A model generated the notes under the pieces. It worked only from the letters and a program-made list of their open reading frames with translations, made no database searches and was not told where the DNA came from. Source: Pseudomonadales bacterium (GTDB taxonomy: Bacteria; Pseudomonadota; Gammaproteobacteria; Pseudomonadales; Azotimanducaceae). From it: 64,000 bases of DNA. Both the position numbers and the translations under genes were made by a program. Each line of letters begins with the position of its first letter. Within the stretch, counting starts at the first letter, position 1. This document shows, piece by piece, positions 57,482 through 64,000 of this stretch. The DNA lies in NCBI GenBank assembly GCA_028281885.1, contig JANQJA010000008.1, forward strand, positions 310,001 to 374,000, read 5' to 3'.

Positions 57482-57539
57482 CGCACCAGCTAATCACAAT
57501 AGTACAGACTGGTCGTGGTTGAAAAGTGGTCGTGGAGTC

Positions 57540-57553
57540 GTGACCATGGTCAC
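57540..57553. promoter_or_regulatory. 14-bp perfect palindrome before the epimerase gene
   Basis: GTGACCATGGTCAC lies 24 nt before the epimerase ATG. Its TGACC/GGTCA halves equal those of the tetR operators at 62026-62063, but with a 2-nt instead of 3-nt centre. Confidence 0.45.
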
Positions 57554-57577
57554 TCTGTTATATCAGTGAGGTTAGTT

Positions 57578-58570
57578 ATGCCCGGAACGATAGCGGTATT
57601 TGGTGCCAGCGGGCTGGTGGGTGCGAACATTACCAAGGCCGCCCTGGCCAGGGGTTATGCGGTGAACGGGACGCTGCGCGATGCTGGTGATGCGAGCAAG
57701 GCAGAGCCCTTGCAGGCGCTGCCGGGTGCGGAGAACCTGAAGCTTTTCTCGGCGGATATGGCGAATCCGGACTCGCTGGATGAACCCATGAAGGGTGTCG
57801 ACAGTGTTGTGATCGCCTGCCTGATTCCCACCTACTTTGCGCCGGATGGCACGCCGGCACGGGAACTCGATGACGAGCGCGGGTTCAATGAGATTATCAG
57901 GCCGACGCTGGATGGCTGCCTGAACATATTGAAGGCGGCAAAAGCCCAGGGAGTTAAAACGGCGGTGATTTGCAGCAGTACCAGCAGCACCAATCCTGTC
58001 CCGCCGGTGGCCAACAAGAATGAAGTTGATCACTGGTCCGATGAAAACGAACAGTATCGTGCGAAGAAATATACTTCGGCTGCCAAGACGGTCATGGAAA
58101 AAGCGGCCCTGGCGTTTGCTGACGAGAACGGCATCCGTCTCTCAATTTTTCTGCCAACAGGTATGCATGGGCGCGCTGTGTTGCCGGAACATGGGAAGCG
58201 GGGAATGCCGGTCCTGATTGATCGGCTGCTCCAGGGTGAGCCGGGTCGTCACCAGAAGATTCCCAACGACTCGACGTCCATGATTCACTTGGAAGACCTG
58301 GCGAGTATGTTCCTGACCGCCATCGAGAGTTCCGAGGCGAAGGGTCGATACTTCGGCGTTTATGATTCCTGGCACTGGGAAGATATCTACGCCTGCCTGG
58401 CTGAATTGATCCCGGAGGCGCCGATGCCGGCGCCGCTCGATGAACCCAAGGCGGAGGCGACCAGCTTTGATTTCACCCGACGTGATTCGCTGGGGGTGGA
58501 GATTCGGGACATACCCACCATCCTCACAGAGATGGTGTCCTGGCGCCGCGAAGTGCTCGCCGGCGACTAG
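57578..58570 (+). CDS. NAD-dependent epimerase/dehydratase (extended SDR)
   Basis: A 330-aa extended SDR. It begins with the NAD-binding VFGASGLVGANITKAAL, has a CSSTSS active-site Ser region and a Tyr-x3-Lys-like YTSAAK further on. It resembles dihydroflavonol/cinnamoyl-CoA reductases and 3-beta-HSD-type enzymes. The ATG at 57578 follows GAGG. A hairpin terminator separates it from the converging oxidoreductase genes. Confidence 0.83.
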   Translation: MPGTIAVFGASGLVGANITKAALARGYAVNGTLRDAGDASKAEPLQALPGAENLKLFSADMANPDSLDEPMKGVDSVVIACLIPTYFAPDGTPARELDDERGFNEIIRPTLDGCLNILKAAKAQGVKTAVICSSTSSTNPVPPVANKNEVDHWSDENEQYRAKKYTSAAKTVMEKAALAFADENGIRLSIFLPTGMHGRAVLPEHGKRGMPVLIDRLLQGEPGRHQKIPNDSTSMIHLEDLASMFLTAIESSEAKGRYFGVYDSWHWEDIYACLAELIPEAPMPAPLDEPKAEATSFDFTRRDSLGVEIRDIPTILTEMVSWRREVLAGD

Positions 58571-58582
58571 CAGGTGGGATTA

Positions 58583-58618
58583 GTGCAGGGTCGCTGCCAA
58601 GTGTCAGTGACTCTGCAC
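58583..58618. terminator. Hairpin between convergent epimerase and molybdenum-subunit genes
   Basis: GTGCAGGGTC pairs with GACTCTGCAC (10 bp, one G-T), loop 16 nt, in the 55-nt gap between stops. It may act in both directions, though T runs are poor. Confidence 0.45.
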
Positions 58619-58625
58619 CGTTCCT

Positions 58626-60830
58626 TCAAGCCTGGGCTGTCAGTCTGAGTGGCAGCGACCGCAGCCGCTGGCCTGTTGCCCGATAGACCGCGTTTGCAAC
58701 CGCGGGCGCAATGGGTGGCAGGCCGGGTTCGCCAACGCCGGTGGGCGCCGTGCCGCTATCGACAATCACGACGTCGACCATTGGTGCTTTGTCCATCCGC
58801 AAAATCGGATAGTCATGGAAGTTACTTTCCTTGATGGCGCCGTTTTCGAGGTTCAGCTCGCCGTACAGTGCTGCGGTCAGGCCATACATCACGCCCCCTT
58901 CCATCTGTGCGCGGACCACATCGGGCGTCACCGCGATGCCGCAGTCAACGACGCAGGTCACGCGATGAACCCGGATCTGCCCGTCAACGACGGAGACTTC
59001 CGCGATTTGTGCCACATCGGTGGCGAAGGAATGGTGCGCGGCGAACCCGAGGTGATGACCGGGCGCGGGGTTCATGGCTTTCATCTTCTCGCCGGCAGCG
59101 CGGATGACATTCTGCAGGCGGGGATTGCCTTCCGTGTTCCTGAGCCGAAGTTCCACCGGATCGATTCCCGCCCGCTCGGCCAGTTCGTCCATTATCGATT
59201 CGGCGGCGAATGCGGTATATGAGTGTCCGACAGAGCGCCAGAAGGTAAGCGGCACACCGTGATTGACGGTGGTGTGAGTGACCTTCAGGTTCTCGGCGTC
59301 ATAGTTCTCGGACAGACCTTCGATACTGGAGGGGTCCACGAACCAGTCCCGAAAGACCTTGTCGGAGAACCCGACCAGCGAGTTGAGCGTACCGTCACCC
59401 ATACCCGGCAGTATCCCGGGCAGAACCTGCCTGAGGGTGTCCGGCATCTGATTGCCACCCACACGATGTGCGTCCCACGCCGTAATCCTGCCGTCGGCAA
59501 TCCCGGCCTTGATCCTCATCAGTGACGCGGGACGGTAGAGGCCGTGGCGAATATCATCTTCCCGCGACCACAGCAGCTTGATGGGTTTGTTGGCAGCGAG
59601 TGCGATCTGGGTTGCTTCGATCACATGAGACTGGGTGCCTCGGCGACCGAAGCCGCCGCCAAGATAGGTGTTGTGCACCCGAACCTGCTCGGTATCCAGA
59701 TCGGCAAAACGTGCCACGAGGCCCTGGGCGGCCGCGGGTGATTGCGTGCCTGTCCACAAGTCTGCCTCACCATTTTCAATCCGGATCACGGCATTCATTG
59801 GTTCCAGCGGTGCGTGGGCAAGGTAGGGCGTCCAGTATTCGCTTTCCACCACGGTTTCTGCACTCGCGAGACCGCCGGCGATGTCGCCTTCCTCAGGTCC
59901 AACGACACCCTCGTCACTGTTGAATCCGGCCTGGTAGTCCTGTTTCACCTGCGCCGTGTCCACCTTTGAGAGCGGAACCTCTTCCCACTCGGGCTTCAGT
60001 GCGCCGGCGGCCATCTTTGCCTGCCAGTATTTTTCGGCAACCACTGCAACACCGCTGGCGACTTCAACCACGTCAGTCACGCCCGGCATGGTTTCGGCTG
60101 GCGTCTTGTCGACATTCATGAGCCTGGCCCCTGCCACCGGCGAGCGAACCACCACCGCGTAGTGCATGTCGGGAATGTCGACATCGATGCCGTATTGGGC
60201 AGTGCCGGTTGCCTTGGCGATGGAATCGATGCGCGGCCGCTCCTTGCCGATATATTTGAACTCACTGTCCTGTTTCAGGGGCGTTTCTGCGGGCGCTTCA
60301 AGCTTTGCAGCAACTTCCGCGAACTGGCCGTAGGGATAGCGTTCCTCACCGGAAATGACATGGCCATTGTCGGTGGTAAGGCTGCCAACGGGCACGCCCA
60401 ACGCCATCGCCGCCGCTTCGAGAATGACGGCGCGGGTGTTGGCGGCGGCCTGGCGGAGCGGCAGGTAATGACCTGGCATCGAACCGCTGCCTCCGGTGCC
60501 CTGCACGCCCATGCTGGGATGGTTGTAGTCGCTGTGAACGCCGGCAAAGGCAATGGTCAGCGCCATGGGATCGATATCCAGTTCCTCACCGACGAGGGTG
60601 CCAAGGCCGGTGGTGACGCCCTGGCCCATTTCATCGCGCGGGCAATAGAACGTAATCGTGTTGTCCGGCGTGATTTGCAGGAAGGCATTGGGCACTAAAC
60701 CGCCTTCGGCAGTGTCGATGGGCAGAGGGCCGGCCGAGCAGCCGCTGAGCGAAAAACCGACCACCAGTCCGCCGCCGACCACGGCAGAAGTCTGCAGAAA
60801 GCGACGACGTGAAACGTTGATTGTGTTCAT
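58626..60830 (-). CDS. iorB: Molybdopterin-binding oxidoreductase subunit (isoquinoline 1-oxidoreductase beta-like)
   Basis: Large subunit of a xanthine-oxidase-family molybdenum hydroxylase, 734 aa. A twin-arginine signal ([15 protein letters not shown]) leads to LSGC, so it may be a Tat-exported lipoprotein. Core motifs include [12 protein letters not shown], the GGGFGRRG cofactor loop, [20 protein letters not shown] and [18 protein letters not shown] with the catalytic Glu. It overlaps the iron-sulfur subunit gene as ATGA. Family members oxidise N-heterocycles or aldehydes. Confidence 0.9.
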   Translation of the reverse strand: MNTINVSRRRFLQTSAVVGGGLVVGFSLSGCSAGPLPIDTAEGGLVPNAFLQITPDNTITFYCPRDEMGQGVTTGLGTLVGEELDIDPMALTIAFAGVHSDYNHPSMGVQGTGGSGSMPGHYLPLRQAAANTRAVILEAAAMALGVPVGSLTTDNGHVISGEERYPYGQFAEVAAKLEAPAETPLKQDSEFKYIGKERPRIDSIAKATGTAQYGIDVDIPDMHYAVVVRSPVAGARLMNVDKTPAETMPGVTDVVEVASGVAVVAEKYWQAKMAAGALKPEWEEVPLSKVDTAQVKQDYQAGFNSDEGVVGPEEGDIAGGLASAETVVESEYWTPYLAHAPLEPMNAVIRIENGEADLWTGTQSPAAAQGLVARFADLDTEQVRVHNTYLGGGFGRRGTQSHVIEATQIALAANKPIKLLWSREDDIRHGLYRPASLMRIKAGIADGRITAWDAHRVGGNQMPDTLRQVLPGILPGMGDGTLNSLVGFSDKVFRDWFVDPSSIEGLSENYDAENLKVTHTTVNHGVPLTFWRSVGHSYTAFAAESIMDELAERAGIDPVELRLRNTEGNPRLQNVIRAAGEKMKAMNPAPGHHLGFAAHHSFATDVAQIAEVSVVDGQIRVHRVTCVVDCGIAVTPDVVRAQMEGGVMYGLTAALYGELNLENGAIKESNFHDYPILRMDKAPMVDVVIVDSGTAPTGVGEPGLPPIAPAVANAVYRATGQRLRSLPLRLTAQA

Positions 60831-61333
60831 GACTGCACCTCCGCCAACTCAGCGGCATTCTCAGTAGCGTCGTAGGCGAGACTGCCTTCACCGACTGCGA
60901 GAATTGCCTTCTTGATACGCGGATAGCAGCCGCAGCGGCAGATGTTCCCTTCCATGGCGGCGTCGACGTCCGCTTCGGTCGGGGAAGGATTGGTGGCCAA
61001 AAGGGCTGCTGCTGACATGATCTGCCCTGACTGACAGTACCCGCACTGGGGGACGCTGAGTTCGTGCCAGGCAGCCTGCAGTGGATGCAGGTTATCCGGT
61101 GTGCCCAGTCCCTCGATGGTGGTCACGTCTTTTCCGGCAACCGCGGAAACGGGAAGGTTGCAGGTTCGAGCAGCCACGCCGTCAACGTGCATGGTGCAGG
61201 CGCCGCACAATCCGGCACCGCATCCGAACTTCGAACCGGTTAACTTAAACGTATCCCTAACGACCCAGAGCAGGGGCGTGGACGGGTCGTCATCCGTGGC
61301 AACGGTTTCCCCGTTGAGTGTGAATTCAATCAT
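60827..61333 (-). CDS. iorA: [2Fe-2S] subunit of molybdenum hydroxylase (isoquinoline 1-oxidoreductase alpha-like)
   Basis: A 168-aa small subunit with two [2Fe-2S] clusters: plant-type ligands Cys38, 43, 46 and 58 (CGAGLCGAC ... TCNL), and the helical type at Cys97, 100, 132 and 134 (CGYC ... CRC). It passes electrons from the molybdenum site in the partner subunit. No FAD subunit follows, typical of the isoquinoline oxidoreductase group, where a cytochrome may accept electrons. No signal peptide, so probably co-exported with the Tat partner. Confidence 0.92.
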   Translation of the reverse strand: MIEFTLNGETVATDDDPSTPLLWVVRDTFKLTGSKFGCGAGLCGACTMHVDGVAARTCNLPVSAVAGKDVTTIEGLGTPDNLHPLQAAWHELSVPQCGYCQSGQIMSAAALLATNPSPTEADVDAAMEGNICRCGCYPRIKKAILAVGEGSLAYDATENAAELAEVQS

Positions 61334-61354
61334 GATGACTCCTGAAGGTTTCTT

Positions 61355-62008
61355 TTAGTTGCCTGCGCGGATGCCGCTTAGGATGCGACAGGCGTTGTCA
61401 ATGAACCGCTGTTGGTGAGAGAAGGCGCCGATAAATGCCCTGACGTCTTCAGGCAGATCCTCGTCGCTGATCGCTGGTGACTGGTCTGCATGTGCTGTCC
61501 CGATCAAAAGCGCGCCCAACGATGCCACCGCATCGAGCGCCATGCCGGCTTCCAGACGAAGTGCATTCGCCACCGGACCTGACAGTCGCTGCACCATGGC
61601 TGCCATGCTGCGTTTGGATTCGATCAGTTTCTCAATCGAGATGTTTTGCTCAATGACACTGGACAAGCGCGTCGCCAGTGGGACGAAGCCAGTATCAGCA
61701 TGGGAAATTTCGAGGAAAGACTGGGCAAACTCCGTGTCGCTCATGTCCGATTGGAGTGCCTGTACCAATCGCTCTTCCCACAGCAGAAGCTTGTCGATAT
61801 AAAGATCAAGCAGCACTTCTTCGCGGGTCTGGAAGTAGAGGTACAGCGTTCCCTTGGCGATACCTGCCTGCCTGGCCAGCGTGGCCATTGAGAAATTCTC
61901 GAAGCCCGCTTCCTTAAAGTGGGTATCTGCGGCTGACAGGATGTCGGTTCTGCGTCGCTGCTTCTGCTGATCAGTGCGTGCGCGCTGGAGTGGCGTAACC
62001 TTTGGCAT
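61355..62008 (-). CDS. TetR-family repressor
   Basis: A 217-aa regulator with an N-terminal helix-turn-helix (ILSAADTHFKEAGFENFSMATLARQAGIAKGTLYLYFQTREEVL) and a variable ligand domain. It is divergent from the SDR gene; two 15-bp operators lie between. It likely controls itself, the molybdenum hydroxylase genes 22 nt downstream on its own strand and the SDR plus acyl-CoA dehydrogenase. Confidence 0.9.
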   Translation of the reverse strand: MPKVTPLQRARTDQQKQRRRTDILSAADTHFKEAGFENFSMATLARQAGIAKGTLYLYFQTREEVLLDLYIDKLLLWEERLVQALQSDMSDTEFAQSFLEISHADTGFVPLATRLSSVIEQNISIEKLIESKRSMAAMVQRLSGPVANALRLEAGMALDAVASLGALLIGTAHADQSPAISDEDLPEDVRAFIGAFSHQQRFIDNACRILSGIRAGN

Positions 62009-62018
62009 AAAAACTCAA

Positions 62019-62047
62019 TTGACAGATGACCGAGGGTCATTAATATA
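62019..62047 (+). promoter_or_regulatory. Promoter of the SDR gene
   Basis: Perfect -35 TTGACA (62019-62024), 17 nt, then AATATA (62042-62047) or TAATAT one nt earlier. A TetR-type operator fills the spacer, so repression by blocking RNA polymerase is likely. Confidence 0.65.
62026..62040. promoter_or_regulatory. TetR-type operator 1
   Basis: ATGACC-GAG-GGTCAT, a perfect 6-bp inverted repeat with a 3-nt centre, lying between the -35 and -10 boxes. Confidence 0.7.
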
Positions 62048-62048
62048 G

Positions 62049-62063
62049 CTGACCCGCGGTCAG
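62049..62063. promoter_or_regulatory. TetR-type operator 2
   Basis: CTGACC-CGC-GGTCAG, a perfect repeat with the same TGACC/GGTCA halves as operator 1, centred 23 bp further, about two helical turns. Confidence 0.7.
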
Positions 62064-62122
62064 TTTAAAACCCCCTGTTTTCACGAGCCAATCAGTCTAC
62101 CGTTCCAGAAGGAGTTATCCAG

Positions 62123-62893
62123 ATGCCAAATACAGCACTTATCACCGGCGCTTCCAGCGGTATCGGCCGCGCCCTGGCCCAACACCATGCCGCCCTGGGC
62201 GGCGATCTGGTCCTCGTGGCGCGTAGTGAGGACAAACTGGTTGAACTGAAGCAGGAACTGGCAGGCGTGCGGGTCAGCATCGTCGTTGAAGATCTGTCCG
62301 TTGCCGGTGCCGCACAGCGCGTCTTCGATGCGGTTCAATCGCAGGGGCTGTCGATCGATATCCTGATCAACAATGCGGGTGTCGGTGGTCACGGTGCCTT
62401 TGCATCACGGGACCTGGCGAAGCACCAGGCGATGATGCAGCTGAACATGGTGTCTCTGACCGAGCTGACTCACTTGTTCCTGCAGGGTATGTTGCAGCGG
62501 GGCGAGGGACGTATTCTCAACGTTTCCTCAACTGCCAGTTTCCTGCCCGGTCCCCTGCAGGCGGTGTACTACGCCACCAAGGCCTACGTGACCTCTTTTT
62601 CCCAGGCGATCGCCAATGAGCTGGAAGGCACCGGTGTCACCGTCACCGCGCTCTGCCCGGGCGCGGTCAAGACAGGGTTTCAGGCCGCCGGCGACCTGGA
62701 CGGCGTCAATCTCTGGGACAATGCCGCCTCGCCGGAGGATGTCGCCGCGTTTGGCTATGAAGCCATGCAGCAGGGCGAATTGGTGGTGGTCAATGATCCC
62801 AGTGTCCGGTTCATGAGCCGATGGGTATTGCCGCTCATGCCGAGAAAAAAAGTGCTGGAGATATCGCGGCGTACGATGGAAAAGTCCGCCTGA
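62123..62893 (+). CDS. Short-chain dehydrogenase/reductase
   Basis: Classical SDR of 256 aa: TGASSGIGRALA for cofactor binding, NNAGVGGHG, and the catalytic set Ser (NVSSTAS), Tyr-Lys (YYATKAY). The C-terminal half resembles DltE/YqjQ-type proteins with a hydrophobic end (FMSRWVLPLMPRKK). A GGAG-like AAGGAG precedes the ATG. It is under the TetR-operator promoter and is followed by an acyl-CoA dehydrogenase gene. Confidence 0.9.
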   Translation: MPNTALITGASSGIGRALAQHHAALGGDLVLVARSEDKLVELKQELAGVRVSIVVEDLSVAGAAQRVFDAVQSQGLSIDILINNAGVGGHGAFASRDLAKHQAMMQLNMVSLTELTHLFLQGMLQRGEGRILNVSSTASFLPGPLQAVYYATKAYVTSFSQAIANELEGTGVTVTALCPGAVKTGFQAAGDLDGVNLWDNAASPEDVAAFGYEAMQQGELVVVNDPSVRFMSRWVLPLMPRKKVLEISRRTMEKSA

Positions 62894-63002
62894 CACAAAG
62901 GTTATTCCCGTTTGCAGGTGTGACGGCGTGGGTGGTAGCTTGCAGGGATCGAGTGTCGCGGTTCGCACGGAACCCCCTTATTCGAAATTGAGCGAAGGAA
63001 CT

Positions 63003-64000
63003 ATGTCTGAACTTGAAGAATTCAGGTCGGAGACGCGAGCCTGGCTGGAAGCGAATTGCCCGGCGGGCGTTCGCGCACCCGGTGCCGTGCATGGCGGTGG
63101 CACCAAGCTTTCTTATGACAGCGATACCCAGCGCTGGATGGAAGTTATGGCCGAACGCGGCTGGACCGTGCCCGGCTGGCCCGAGGAGTATGGCGGCGCC
63201 GGGCTGAGCCAGGACAAGACCAGGGTTCTTTACCAGGAGATGTCAGAGCTCAGCGCGCGTCTGCCTCTCAGCAACATGGGGACCCGCATGTTCGGTCCGA
63301 CCCTGCTGGAATTCGGTACCGAGGAACAGAAAAAGCGCCACCTGATTCCCATTGCCACTGGCGCGATTGCCTGGTGTCAGGGATACAGCGAGCCCGGTGC
63401 CGGTTCCGACCTCGCCAGTCTGCGGACCCGCGCGGAAGACCAGGGCGATCACTTTGTGATTAACGGCCAGAAAATCTGGACCTCCGGCGCCCAGTATGCG
63501 GACTGGATGTTTTGCCTGGTGCGAACCGACTTCGATGCGCCCAAGCACCAGGGCATCAGCTTTGTGCTGCTGCCGATGGACCAGGAAGGCGTCAGAACCC
63601 GTCCGATCCAGCTGATTTCAGGCGCATCGCCCTTCTGCGAGACCTTTCTGGATGATGCCATCGCGCGCAAGGATGACCTCGTTGGCAACCTGAACGAGGG
63701 CTGGACCGTTGGCAAGCGCCTGCTCCAGCATGAACGTTCCGGTCAGGCAGGCCTGACGGCATCAACGGGTACGCGCCTGCCTGTGGGTGTCACGGTGGAT
63801 CTTTCCATTGACCAGGTGGCGAGAGATTACCTGGGTCTGGACGACGGGCGGATTGCGAATGCTCAGTTACGCGATGAAATCATTAGCTGGCGTATGCGTG
63901 AGTCTGCCTACAACCTTTCGCGGCAGCGTGCGGCGGAAGAGAGTCGTCAGGGCAAGCCGGCCGGCGAGCTCACTTCCGTGTTCAAGCTATATGGTGCAAC
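63003..64000 (+). CDS. Acyl-CoA dehydrogenase, 3' end cut by window
   Basis: FAD enzyme that introduces a 2,3-double bond in acyl-CoA. At least 332 residues are visible, without stop. It opens MSELEEFRSETRAWLEANCP, with GWPEEYGGAGLS, WCQGYSEPGAGSDLASL (flavin/substrate site) and NGQKIWTSGAQYADWMF. The layout is that of the larger ACAD clade used for branched or steroid-side-chain substrates. AAGGA precedes the ATG at 63003, about 110 nt after the SDR. The catalytic Glu region may be beyond the end. Confidence 0.92.
   Translation, partial: MSELEEFRSETRAWLEANCPAGVRAPGAVHGGGTKLSYDSDTQRWMEVMAERGWTVPGWPEEYGGAGLSQDKTRVLYQEMSELSARLPLSNMGTRMFGPTLLEFGTEEQKKRHLIPIATGAIAWCQGYSEPGAGSDLASLRTRAEDQGDHFVINGQKIWTSGAQYADWMFCLVRTDFDAPKHQGISFVLLPMDQEGVRTRPIQLISGASPFCETFLDDAIARKDDLVGNLNEGWTVGKRLLQHERSGQAGLTASTGTRLPVGVTVDLSIDQVARDYLGLDDGRIANAQLRDEIISWRMRESAYNLSRQRAAEESRQGKPAGELTSVFKLYGA

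Overview
The window reads as chromosomal DNA of a free-living, probably marine, gammaproteobacterium close to the Pseudomonadales/Cellvibrionales. The strongest pointer is the block argH / algZ-algR / hemC-hemD-hemX-hemY, an order known from Pseudomonas. A Pseudomonas-type long isocitrate lyase, a Mg-type HemB site and a Rho numbered like the E. coli protein (419 aa, Walker Lys184) agree with this. By eye the base composition is moderately GC-rich and even. I see no rRNA, tRNA, CRISPR array, insertion sequence, integrase or phage gene, and no pseudogene I can prove.

Layout. 1-2.9 kb: argH-lptM-lysA-dapF on the minus strand, the first three joined by 4-nt ATGA overlaps. 3.0-9.0 kb: algZ-algR and the haem genes hemCDXY on the plus strand. 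9.0-14.6 kb: ABC-F, hemB, trxA, rho and a flavin reductase on the minus strand; the reductase has no ATG/GTG/TTG start. 14.8-20 kb: a small anchored protein, then hslR-pckA-gshA-acpH-dsbB on the minus strand. 20.1-23.6 kb: cysQ and rpoD with a long leader. 23.9-27.6 kb: a probable ornithine-lipid locus (olsA, a four-TM protein, olsB) facing an ATP-grasp gene, then a DinB-fold gene. 27.6-34.2 kb: aceA, uspE, a membrane-anchored split-barrel protein, cbpA, small envelope proteins, a TPR protein and TonB. 34.3-43.7 kb: MDR dehydrogenase, peroxiredoxin, AlkB, a 2-hydroxyacid dehydrogenase, a TonB-dependent receptor, P450, DUF3429, SDR, MAPEG and HD genes. 43.7-46 kb: an operon of a voltage-gated cation channel with an unusually acidic filter, a split-barrel lipoprotein and a polytopic membrane protein. 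46-52.4 kb: Nudix, two esterases, FHA, GcvR-like, GIY-YIG, amidohydrolase and carbonic anhydrase. 53-64 kb: AbgT transporter, a SoxR/VOC pair with a clear SoxR box, a D-aminoacylase-like amidohydrolase, an NAD-epimerase, a two-subunit molybdenum hydroxylase, TetR with two operators, an SDR and a truncated acyl-CoA dehydrogenase.

How it works together. The first 24 kb is mostly housekeeping: lysine/arginine and haem synthesis, termination, redox homeostasis, gluconeogenesis and the main sigma factor. From about 24 kb the content turns to the envelope and to lipid and xenobiotic oxidation, with redox and alkylation defence (SoxR, peroxiredoxin, AlkB, thioredoxin, DsbB, GshA). The genome is tightly packed: six of eleven convergent gene pairs share a 4-nt CTAG or TTAG in which each strand's stop codon lies, and seven co-directional pairs overlap by ATGA or GTGA.

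No single region is an obviously new defence or mobile system. The best candidates for new biology are the channel operon (43.7-46 kb), the ornithine-lipid locus with its unknown membrane and ATP-grasp neighbours, and the non-canonical start of the flavin reductase behind rho.
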